Of a stretch of DNA of 64,000 nt, positions 26,291 to 36,707 are shown piece after piece (within the stretch, counting starts at the first letter, position 1; every line of letters starts with the position of its first letter). Source of the stretch: Syncephalis fuscata (lineage: Eukaryota > Zoopagomycota > Zoopagomycetes > Zoopagales > Piptocephalidaceae); assembly GCA_025786725.1 (NCBI GenBank), contig JAHLTZ010000039.1:117186-181185 (forward strand), in the 5' to 3' direction. The notes beneath the pieces are model-generated. The model made no database searches. It worked only from the letters and a program-made list of their open reading frames with translations, and was not told the origin of the DNA. A program made the translations under genes and the position numbers.

Positions 26291-29200
26291 TCATTGGGAA
26301 GTAGTGGTGGTGGTGGTAGATTTGGCAGTATGAATGGCCATAGTACGTTTACGACGTAGACCTGACCGTAATCCACGAATAGCATCATCAAAGTCACCTT
26401 GAGTCAGAGGATTTGAAGCGAGAAGATTTGAAGATTTGTGTACCTAAAATATAATAATGATTAGTTATATAACAAGTAAAGTATTTATTATTACCGGTTG
26501 AATGGCATGAGAAGCGGTAACAGTTATTCGTTTCTGTTGTTCAGCTTCATTTTCCTTATGTGCTTTCTATAATATTATTTTGTTGTTATTATTATTAGTT
26601 AAATATATATATATATGTGTGTGTGTGTGTGTATTGCTTACTACAAGTGCCGATGAGAAAGATACAACAATTGAGAAAAAGTCTTCAGGTTTAGTGGCTG
26701 GATCTTCACCAAAATAGATCATCAATTCTTGTAATTCTTGTTCAAGTCGTGAAGCAAGTTCCTCTAAACTGCCAACCGTCGAATCGGCTCGTTTAACAAA
26801 GTTCTAAATATATTATTGTTACATGAATAGGTTTAATTGCGTAGAGTATAGTTACTTACATTCATAACGATAAGAAAACGGTCTTTTGCATCACGATTCT
26901 TCATATTGCTTAGTGTACGTACTTCATTGCGCACATTCTGCAATCCTTGTACAAGACCACTAGCCGATGCTAGCAATGTACTAAATGATACTATAGACCA
27001 TATAGTTGGTTAGTTCAGTGCCTATACCAGTATAGTAATATCAGTGTCCATGTCGCTCACCTCGTGCTGCTGCCTCAACATGTGGCAATTCATCCATAAA
27101 GTTTAATAATTCATTATTATCTTTATGCAATAAATAGGCCAAGTAATGTAATAAAGTAGCTGTGCCCAATTCATTGCCATCTTTTGATTTAATTTCCCTT
27201 AACTATTATTGTAATTATTTATAGATATATTAATGTTTCTATTAAATTACTTACCATTAATAAGGCATCCAATTGAAATCCATAGGCACCACCACGGAAA
27301 CTTGATCCATTCAAATAATTACCAATAGCCAGAATCATCTATTATTGACTCATTTATTAGTTACTATTAATACAACAAAGATTTTAATTACCTCAAGGAT
27401 TCGTGCAAATCGTTTCGACTTTCGTAATTCATCTACTGATTGGTGAAGAATAACCAATTCCTATAATAGGATACCATTATTTACTCGTTGATTACTTTTA
27501 ATTGCTATACTACTTACCGGCTTGACTTCTTCAACATCAAGTTCAAATCGTCGTTTGAAAATCATACTTGTAATACGATGTGATAGACGTGGAATAGTCA
27601 TGATCTATATTAGTTAATTAATTAGTCATCATTCTATATTATTAAATAGTCTATATATTACCTCTTTGAAGTACTGTTCTGCGTTACCTAGTGTAGAAAA
27701 GTCACCTTCATACGATGATAGCAATTGCATCTATATTGTTATTGTATTAGTATAGCAATACTACCATGCATTCCATACTAATATAGTTGTAAATTGACTT
27801 ACTTCTTCAATAGTTGGTATATATTGTGATATGGCTCGAAGATTCTCAATACTAAGTGCATTTTCATCCAACTCTAATATAGCACGTCGGATAGCTGGAT
27901 AACTAATCTTTATACGAACAATCATAATACCTATTTACATTATTAATACAGATGGTGTAATCTGTAATCAATACTTACCGATATTGTTTGCTCTATTTAG
28001 ATCCAATAAAGTGGTGGCTGTCGCTTTCTTTCTATTAATAACGGCCAATTTTGAACGTTGAGCTATTAATTCGTTGATTAGAGTTAATCCATTGTATTTA
28101 ATAGCAATATTAGTATTAATTACTTACCAGCTATTGTAGGCTTAGCGAATAGCTTCTCCAATTCCTCTACGCGAATACTAACATGAGTATCCGATAACTG
28201 TCCCCAGACTGTTCGTTCCAGTATATTGGTGGGTACCTTCTTCCAGAACAGTGGCTATTAAGCAATTGATTAAATATCTAGGGCTATATTAGTAATATAG
28301 TAACTTACACGCATAGGTACATTTGGTTTAATAATTGGCTTTTGTTGAGGAAGTGCCTGTACTGTTGTAGCAGCACGAGACATATTACGAATCGTTGTAG
28401 ATTGTAGTGATACACCTCCAGGTGGTGGTGGCGGAGGAGGAGGAGGCGGTGGTGGTGGTGGCCCATCATTTGTTTTACCAGACTTTAATATAGATTTAGG
28501 GAACTTGCCATTACTGCCAGGTGGGGTGGAGGTGGAAGTATAGGACCACATTGGTAATGGTGGAGGTGGTGGCGGTGGAAGTATAGCACCACTATTTGGT
28601 AATGGTGGAGGTGGTGGCGGTGGAGGTATAACAGATGCTGTATTTGCATTTGCTACTTTTAATCGAATACCAGCATTGCCTGCTACTGGTGGTGGCGGTG
28701 GCGGCGGTGGTGGTGGTGGTGGCGGGGCAATAGATTCTGTATTGGCTACTTTTAGCTTAATGCCTGCATTAGCTTGTACTGGTGGTGGTGGTGGTGGAGG
28801 CGGTGGCGGTGGTGGTGGCGCAGTAAAAGCTGCATTGGCATTTGCTACTTTTAATCTAACATTTCCATTAGCTGGTGCTACTGGTGGTGGAGGCGGTGGT
28901 GGTGGTGGTGGTGGATTAGGATAAACGCGTGATAATGGACGAATACGTCGCGCTGCTACTAATTGAGACTGCAATTGGTCAATTTTAGATTCCATTTCTT
29001 TAACTTGTTGTTCTTTATGTTCTGCTACAACTTTTTCTTGTTCGTACTAGTCAATTATGACATTAATATTAATTAAATACGCGTTATTAAAGCATACCTT
29101 TTGAATGGCATCATTAGCCTTTTGCTGCAATGCTTCCAGATCTTTAGTGATGTATTCGCGTTGTGCAGCTTCGTGTTGTAGCTTTTCAATAGTTAAACGC

Positions 29201-32200
29201 ATTTCAGCCATCTCTTTATCCTTATTGGCAATGCCTTCAAGTGTTGTATGAATAGCAAATCCAGCTGCTTCTCCTTTCTCCGCCGAAGGTGTGTCCACTG
29301 TTGCTACACTGGCCAGTACCGATTCAACTGTTTGTTCATATCGAGCACACACTGATTCGAGTGCCCGTTGTAAGTAGCGCACTTCTTTATTGCGCAGTTC
29401 AGCATCATCAATTAATTCAGCATTCTACAACATTTAATTAATTATTAAAGTAATTATTAAACATATATATAATTACCTTGGCTTTATAACTTTCCATCTC
29501 ATCCATAATGGCCGTCCATTTATTGTCGAAATCTTTGTTTGATTTATCACTTCGTTTGGCCCGTGCATCTTCATCCAACTAATAATCAATTAATATATTA
29601 TATTACTATTGATTCTAATAAACACAAATAGTAACTTACTAGATATTCAGATGTATCAATACGTTCATTATGCTTTTTCGATAAACGATCAATAAGTGCA
29701 GTTAATTGTTCAATCTGCTTTTCGCGTTGAATAAGCCGCTGAACTACACCTGCCAAATTCTCCCGTTCACTTGGTCGTCCAATGGTTAATCGCTCCGGCT
29801 TCTCCTCACCATCTGGCTAAAATAATGGATTAGAACAATCTACAGCAATTATTAAATTCATTAATTACTTACACTATGTCGACGTGGCAATGTATTGGTA
29901 AAGGTCATTTTTAATGATGTAAGTTCAGCATCTTTAATATCATATAAACGCTCATATCTATTTTTCTATAATAAACATATTAATAAACATTATGTTACAG
30001 TATATATATATATATAGCAATTCATACCTCGTCCCGCGCTTTGGTCGCTTCTTCGGTTAAATTTGCTACTTTCTTTTCCAAATTAGCAATTCGATCCGCA
30101 TCTTCAAATAACTTTTCTGATGCTGCTGATTTGCCTAAAATATGCTGTACTGATTCACGGAATTGTCGGATACATTCTGGCCATTCTATAAATAGTACAA
30201 TACAGTCGAATAAATACTAGATCTGTATAATTACACATTTACTGTACCTTCATCTAAATGTTGTGCCTTTGAAAGCTGTTCTGTAAACTTTTCAATTAAT
30301 ATTGCTGTATCAGCATGTGAATTACTATATGTACATTATTAGATTACTCAATTCAAGGTATTATTTACAACTTACTCATTTGTTTTTGACATAGCCATTA
30401 CAGAAAGATAACGAATTGTTGCTGCCATAGATTGTCGTAGTGGATGTTCCTTATCAATATTATTAAATATAGTCGATAATGCAAATATAGGATCACTGTA
30501 TAACATACACCATCAATCATTGGTATTTAATTATCAGGCATTACTTACTCGTCATTTATAATAAGTGATTCACGATGCTTTTCTTGCTGTTGTTCTCTAG
30601 CATCTTCTAAAGCATCTTCATCGTAAACATCCAATTGTTTCTTTAATAGATCAGGTGGCAATGCTGCTCGAAGTGTCTATTTAATCAGTTAGTAATTGTA
30701 GCACTATTGATCCATAACTAAATGAATAACTCACCTTGAGCATATCTTCAATACCACGTCTAAAAAACTCGCCTCTTAATGCTACACGCTCTTCAAGATC
30801 CTCTGGCGTGCCAATAATAGCATTAATGAGTGTAAGACATGCTGTGCGATACTCGAATCCTTCATCTGTTTCATCGCTTAATGACTGTACTAAGTATTCA
30901 AAGCGGAACTTTTCTTCATGGGCCACACGAAAGTCGGAAAAGGCTGCCAACACTAATTGATGTCCCTCGGCCGATAAAACGCACAATGCAGCCAATACTT
31001 CTGCCACCAATGTGCGTAATTTGTTGCTAGTCGTATAAGTACCATAGGCAATATGTGCCACCAATGTTCTCGATTGTAATACTTGCTCAAAGCCTGGTTC
31101 TGTATTCAGTAATACACGTAAACATCGAACACATTCCAATTGAGCATCTGTGTCAAGATCGGCTCCATCGGTGGTAGCATTGGTACTAATCGGTTTAATG
31201 GTGTTAATGTTAGCGTTAAACAGACTAGTATTGCTTATTTACCTTTTCTTAGTGGCTGTCACTTGGGCAAGTACTGAATCTAATGCAACTAATCCACCAG
31301 CATCAAGAAATTCACGAATCCAACCAAGTTTTGCTGTAGAAAGAGTAACACGTAGTGATAACAAATCTTTTACCATAGCTCTGGATGGCATTTGTCTATA
31401 ATGTATTTATATATATATAAGTATCTAATACAATAGTATACAATCATTATTAACAAATAGCTACTTACCTTGATTGAAGTCGTTCTACATAAGATATAGG
31501 TGTTGTTTCCTCTTCATCGTGCTTATCTGTTGTATAACCAAGCCATGCACTTAATAAACTAGTAACACCACCGCTACTGCCGCTACCACCAAATGAACCT
31601 GAACGGCCACGACTATGACGTCCACTGAATCGACCATCTAAACTGGCCGTTTCAAGTCCACCTAAACTATCGGCCAATTCATCTTCTTCATTACCGTCGA
31701 CCGTGGCGACATACATAGTCGATCGATGGTTACTAGACATAGTACCGGAACTGCCAAGTATTTGCGGCTTAGGCGCAAACATAACACGGTTTTCTTTGAG
31801 TGAATTAAATGGATGGTAGCCGGTAATAGCATTAACAGCTGCCGATGCAGCCGCCACAGCTGATTGCGTAACTGACGATGAAGTAGATGTCGAAGAAATA
31901 GTAGATATAGCTACAGCTGACGATTCATGTTGTCCTGGTACTCCGTCTGTATTACCATGGCCAGAATTAACACGCTGCATTGTATTTACTTGATTATTCT
32001 GTCGAATTAGTGTGCGTTTACGTTCATCATCCATAGCAAGCATATTTTTACGCAGTGTTTCATCCCTCATATTCAAATCATCCTATTATAATTATTAGAT
32101 ACTAATCAGTTAATATTAATGTATACTTACCAATAATGCAATAAATGCTGTCTGCAATGCTTCTCCCTCGAGTAATGCTACTTCATCTTCTCCTTCATTC

Positions 32201-33482
32201 TCACCGGTCATGACGATCGATCCACGTGCATATTTGGTCCAATCGGCACCGCTTTTTGGCCGATTTTTACTTGAATCTCCGCCTAGCCAATTTGAAATAC
32301 CGCCAGCCAATGGAATTGGTGACATTAACGATGCTCGTTTACCTGCTAGCTTTTCTGGATCAACGCTAAATCGATTACGTGGATCGGTTGGCGTGGCATT
32401 ACTATCATGGTGAATGCGGGCCTGTGGATTAATGCCGCGTGTCGTTTCTTCTTCTTCTTCTGCCAAGCTACTGTTTTGATCTTTATCTACAGCTGCTGAG
32501 GATGAAAAGCCAAAAAAGTTATACATTGATAGTGGCCGTGTTCGACCATTTGAGCCTTTGCCGCCTAGCATGACCATCGATGTGGGTCGAGTAAATCGAT
32601 CGGCTAAATGCGATGTTAATGAACCAACACGTGAAAGCCAAGTAGATGGCAGGTGTAGTATAAAGCGATGTATGCCCACTGTCTCGCGATGAATCTGCAA
32701 TAACAGTTCTTCTTCATTAAGCAGTCGTGTTTCTAGTGCGTGGAATGCATATAAGCCATCTATTCACTAGTCTATTACTTTACTTACGTTCAGCGCCTTC
32801 CATGTCAGTAAATGCTAATGAAAGTACATAGTCAATGCCCGTAGGACTGGGCGGGTCGAGTGGAGCTAGGCGATATTCCTCCATAATATGCACAATCAAG
32901 TTACGTACATTCATTTGTGGCGTTACGTAGAAGTCACGCTCATAATGATCGGGTAGTTCGTTGACATTGCGAAACATTACTCGTATACAATGGTTCACAT
33001 AGACCATTACAAATGGTGTAAAGTCGGCGTCTTGCAACGCTTCGGTGTCGACATCGTCGCATGACCCGCCAGAGAGAATGTGCTCAAGTTCTTTGAATAT
33101 ATGCACATGCTCATCAAGTATAATTACTATACAGCCGTTAAATAAGCCACATTCGTAAACAACACACTATATGCTTACCTTCTTCAATCGCTCGTAACTC
33201 ATTTGGCGTATACTTTTCTACAAGCCCATTACGCATTAATAGAGCATATATTTAGTATACAAATAACTTACTGGGCTGTTTTAGCTTTGGCACTACACGG
33301 ACTAGCTTCCAGCGGTCCAGTATATGCTCTGGGCTATCTTCTGAAGTGCCAATGTCGTAACCGTCAAGATTTTCAGTTACTAGCTCACGTATTAGGTCGG
33401 CGACAGTCCCGTCCTCGTCAAGGAACGTAGCTAGCAAGGTACCGTCTACCAGACGGACCTGAATGATGTCCTGACGACCCAT
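26291..33482 (-). CDS. Diaphanous-type formin
   Basis: Actin nucleator and elongator for cables or rings in polarised growth and cytokinesis. Order from the N terminus: two ubiquitin-fold-like (RA-type) segments (33270-33482 and 32780-33106); a Ser-rich linker; a GBD-like start ([20 protein letters not shown], about 32040); an FH3 armadillo region (30100-31480); a coiled coil (29050-30000); and an FH1 region with five long polyproline runs (28440-28920) separated by repeats of the word LKVAN. The FH2 domain (26600-28270) includes [16 protein letters not shown] at 27270-27340. A C-terminal DAD follows ([18 protein letters not shown], near 26380). The stop is at 26291-26293. I chose the ATG at 33480-33482 as start; an acceptor-like TATAG lies just upstream, so an extra 5' exon is possible. 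More than 20 short introns. GBD plus DAD implies Rho-GTPase-relieved autoinhibition. Confidence 0.9.
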
Positions 33483-33642
33483 AAACCGGCTGTCCAGGAC
33501 AAATGCAAAACTATACAAACAAAGCGAAGGCTATAAGGTAGATGATAACGGTCGATATAAACGCTACTGCTTAGCGGTAGAAACAAAGAAAGGCATTAAA
33601 TCCCGCAGACTAAAAAACAAACAAAAGAAAGCGGAGAGTAGT

Positions 33643-33704
33643 AGTGTGTCCGACGCCTTTAGAACGAGCGATTGCGTCGTTGTCGTTCTAAAGGCGGACA
33701 CACT
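33643..33704. repeat. Long inverted repeat (hairpin) beside the tRNA gene
   Basis: Arms at 33643-33667 and 33683-33704 are complementary over 22 bases (AGTGTGTCCG and CCTTTAGAACGA), with a 3-base ACG bulge in the left arm and a 15-base loop. It lies in the formin 5' flank, about 65 bases from the 3' end of the tRNA. Confidence 0.85.
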
Positions 33705-33713
33705 CGGCGTCAC

Positions 33714-33775
33714 GGAGGCATGACCAAAGTGTCACGTGAGTACCAAATGCTCACGCGGCAAAACGTTATGCCTCC
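33714..33775. repeat. Second inverted repeat overlapping the tRNA 3' end
   Basis: GGAGGCAT (33714-33721) pairs perfectly with ATGCCTCC (33768-33775). A smaller stem, CGTGAG (33735-33740) with CTCACG (33750-33755), nests inside. The right arm overlaps the tRNA acceptor stem (33770-33776), so the left arm is a short copy of the tRNA 3' end. Confidence 0.6.
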
Positions 33776-33840
33776 TGACGGGATCGAACCACCGGCCTTT
33801 CCGTTACGAGCGGAACGCTCTACCACTGAGCTAAAGAGGC
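33770..33840 (-). tRNA. tRNA-Thr (anticodon CGT)
   Basis: The 71-base reverse strand folds into a full cloverleaf. The acceptor GCCTCTT pairs with AGGAGGC (one G-T). The D arm is GCTC..GAGC. The anticodon stem is TTCCG/CGGAA with loop CTCGTAA, giving anticodon CGT (codon ACG). The T loop is TTCGATC on a GGTGG/CCGTC stem with two wobble pairs. There is no intron and CCA is not encoded, as expected for a nuclear tRNA gene. The terminator would be the T-rich tract below 33640. Confidence 0.92.
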
Positions 33841-34256
33841 TTTGTAAAAATGTAAAGCTCTAAAAAATAAATGTTCCAGTTTTTTTATTTTGCTAAAAAA
33901 CTGCTTGTAGCGGCTTTTTAGTAACAATATTGTAATTGGCACATACATAGCACCGTAATTCTTGAATTTTTATTTATAAATACGGTGTTTTGAGCCTAGA
34001 GTGCTTGTAAAAGTGTAAATACAATATAAAATACTAAATAATTAGGTAATATAGTTATATTGGTATATTTTGCTTATTTATTTACTTACAAACCAACTCA
34101 TCAACATTCTATTTGTCCTATTTGTTTCATCTACGCTTTTATTTAGTGCGGTAACTAGGCTATAGTCTATGGACAAACGATACGTATAAAGTGATTTCAA
34201 CCGGAATGATGACGTATTCTTTTTTATTATCCATTCATACTGTTTAGCGAATACAC

Positions 34257-34688
34257 ATGCACAATGTCTATACCTACTTTGCCACGCTTTCATACACTAA
34301 CACTATGCACAATCCGGCCTGTTCAAAGTCGCGTGCTGCGCTAGCTTTGTTGCAAGACCGAGCACCAAATGCACATCCGCCATTTGAGCTTGATGTTGTT
34401 GATTATTTAAAAAGTCCACTAACTAAAGATCAGTTACGCTCACTTACCTCCTATCTTGTTACTGGCAGTGACAATGGTCCAGCACTACGTCAATTGCTGC
34501 GCAATGAGCCAGAGGTCAGTAGTGCGGTGGGTACAGCACCTTCCGCTGAGCAGTTAGTCCAAGTACTTGTTGAACATCCTGGCTGGATGCAGCGGCCAAT
34601 TGCAATCGACTGGGTACGAGGACGAGCCGTTATTGGTCGTCCACCCGAAGCGGTACTTTCAATTAGCGAGGGAGTAGGAGAGGACTAA
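34257..34688 (+). CDS. ArsC/Spx-family arsenate-reductase-like protein
   Basis: Single-exon protein of about 143 residues with a thioredoxin-like fold of the ArsC family. It has MHNPACSKSRAAL near residue 16 (the catalytic Cys with following Ser-Lys-Ser), DVVDYLKSPLT, LRQLLRNEPE, and the C-terminal block HPGWMQRPIAIDW..GRAVIGRPPE. In bacterial members the Cys reduces arsenate with glutathione and glutaredoxin; other members are oxidoreductases of unknown substrate. An internal Met at residue 16 could be the true start, because the first 15 residues are not typical of the family. Absence of introns in an intron-dense neighbourhood hints at bacterial origin, but that is inference. Confidence 0.85.
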   Translation: MHNVYTYFATLSYTNTMHNPACSKSRAALALLQDRAPNAHPPFELDVVDYLKSPLTKDQLRSLTSYLVTGSDNGPALRQLLRNEPEVSSAVGTAPSAEQLVQVLVEHPGWMQRPIAIDWVRGRAVIGRPPEAVLSISEGVGED

Positions 34689-35155
34689 GTAATAAAGCGA
34701 TTGGTAGCAAGTTAAACTTTATAATGAAAATTTTAAACAAGATGACAGGTAGAATATGTAGTTTAGTTTATCGGCTATTTTGATAGTAATATCACTAATA
34801 TTCATTGTTATTAAAGGTTATAGCGATCTATTCCATTTGTTGTTTGATGTATCAGTTCACGTAGTGCATAACTAGTAATAACATTATTATACACATGATG
34901 TTATATGATTAACACTATATTGGTTCTTGGGTCACATCTTTAAACAATACAATTATACAGCTGCTTATTAAAATATAATAAATATCATTATCTAAATAAC
35001 CTTAGTTCAAACTGCTCATATAAAAGTTGTGATCTTACACAGCTTACACTCATGTGTCGTTTAAAAGCCATACAGTCATTTAGTAACCAAGTCAAGTAAC
35101 TTATTACCCATCTACTAATGGTAAATTAAACATTTTATTTAATTATAAATCAAAT
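34689..35155. other. Intergenic, no gene seen
   Basis: Convergent 3' flanks of the ArsC-like and uS2m genes. AT-rich, with no domain-bearing frame or RNA gene visible. Confidence 0.5.
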
Positions 35156-36318
35156 TTATAAAATACGCGATAACATTTGTATATCTTCTTCCTCGGCTAT
35201 ACTCTCCTTTTCTCTAATAAGCCGTTCTCGAGCCATAACACCACTTCGAGCAGCCACGCTTAGCACACCAGATATCAGCTCAACTGCCCGTATATTGTCG
35301 TCGTTGCCGGGAATAGCATAAGTTACTAAACGTGGATCGCAATCCGTATCCACAAGTCCTATTGTTGGAATATTTGCTCGTTGTGCCTCAGCCAAAGCAA
35401 TTCTGTTTTCCATTGGATTTAATACAACCATTAAATCTGGTCGATAAATCGGTGCTTGCTTCTGACGTATTCTCTGTTGATTCTCCTCCATCATTGCTGA
35501 GTATTCGTCACGGTTACGAGTACGACGCTTAGTTTTTATGCCCATACCGGCTGCCTCAGGCGATACACCAGCCGTAAAACTAGCCACATCCTCATCCACT
35601 AAAGAAGCTGACTCTGGTGTCTCTAATACAATTTGATTCATCTGGCCCGATCCACTTTGAATTTGTGATCGACGTAGTAGTTTATACGCATTAGTAATAG
35701 TGCCGGCTATCCAGCGCTGTGCCACGTAATAGCCGCCGCATCGTCGTGCTGCCGATACTGGCAAGTGTTGAATGCCTGGTCGTGTGCCAATAAACAAAAT
35801 AATACCATCATCGGCTGCCACTTGTCGTATAACGCGACATGCACGTCGTAATTGCGTAAGTGTCACCTCCAGATTGATAATATGAACGCCGGCTCGTGTA
35901 CCAAAAATATATGGAAGATTCAATGGGTGCCATAGCTCTTGTGCATGTCCCAAATGAAGTCCACTGGCCAGTAAGCGTGCCACCGTAAGTTGGTCGGGTG
36001 TTATTACGTGATTCTGTGCCAAATCATCACCAAGTGCTAGCGCTGTGCTGCTGTTGCCTATAGACAGCTTAATTAAATTACTTTGCGCTAGCCAGTGTCT
36101 CTTACCAGTATTCATGCGATAATTAGGCTGTGTCAAAGGTGTATTGGTGGCCGACAGAGCTGGTCGAGCCATAGATATGGCGCGTAGACCCGTACGCTAC
36201 ACAATATAATTAATGCATTATTGATGAATACATCTCAATGTACGCGTATTTATGCTATATACAGATCTGCACCTACCCGAATCATGCTCTTGGCTATTAT
36301 ACTAGTGGTAACCAACAT
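35156..36318 (-). CDS. MRPS2: Mitochondrial small-subunit ribosomal protein uS2m
   Basis: Two exons. The first (36318 to about 36277) encodes MLVTTSIIAKSMIR; a GT-AG intron with acceptor TAG near 36197 follows. Joining gives IRRTGLRAISMARPAL, a basic and hydroxylated N terminus typical of a mitochondrial presequence. The large exon holds the ribosomal S2 fold: FGTRAGVHIINLEVTLTQLR, FIGTRPGIQ, YYVAQRWIAGTITN (the RW.GGT.TN signature), PDLMVVLNPMEN..ALAEAQR, IPTIGLVDTDCDP and IPGNDDNIRAVELI. An insertion of about 60 residues between the RW.GGT.TN signature and the PDLMVVLNP block is rich in Arg, Gln and Glu. The protein would sit in the head/body junction of the mitochondrial 28S-type subunit. 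Confidence 0.92.
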
Positions 36319-36707
36319 GATAAATGACGTAGTGTAGTCGTAATGCCCAAGATCAAAGGGAAAGGAAGAAAAAGGCCACTATAAATTAAAACCGCTCAGT
36401 AAATGGTGTTTTTTCTCTAATTTTACATCATCTAAATATCACACTATTTGGCCATCGTCATATTCTCTTCTTTTTCGCCTATTCGTCTAGTTACTACTGC
36501 AGTTACTATTCTTATTAGCAAATATCCAGCCGTCTACTCTACTTTGTAATCAAACTATTACCTTTTTGACTTCCGTACTACATTTCTCCTTGTCTCTTAG
36601 TTACTTCTTTGTTTATTGTGTTATTGCTATTCTTATCGACACCACTATATTATACAAACTATATATTATCTTTTATACGCCATTTTGTTGTCATTGTCAC
36701 TATCTAT
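36319..36707. promoter_or_regulatory. Divergent intergenic region
   Basis: 389 bases between the uS2m start (minus) and the CorA-like start (plus). They are pyrimidine-rich in the CorA half. An open frame runs upstream of 36708 but has no ATG, so the ATG at 36708 is preferred. No specific factor site recognised. Confidence 0.4.

Noticed and set aside
28676-28924. Plus-strand Gly-rich open frame
   Set aside because: Antisense of the formin polyproline region; GC-rich repeats leave all frames open.
36609-36707. N-terminal extension of the CorA-like protein
   Set aside because: The frame is open but has no ATG before 36708; it is more likely leader sequence.
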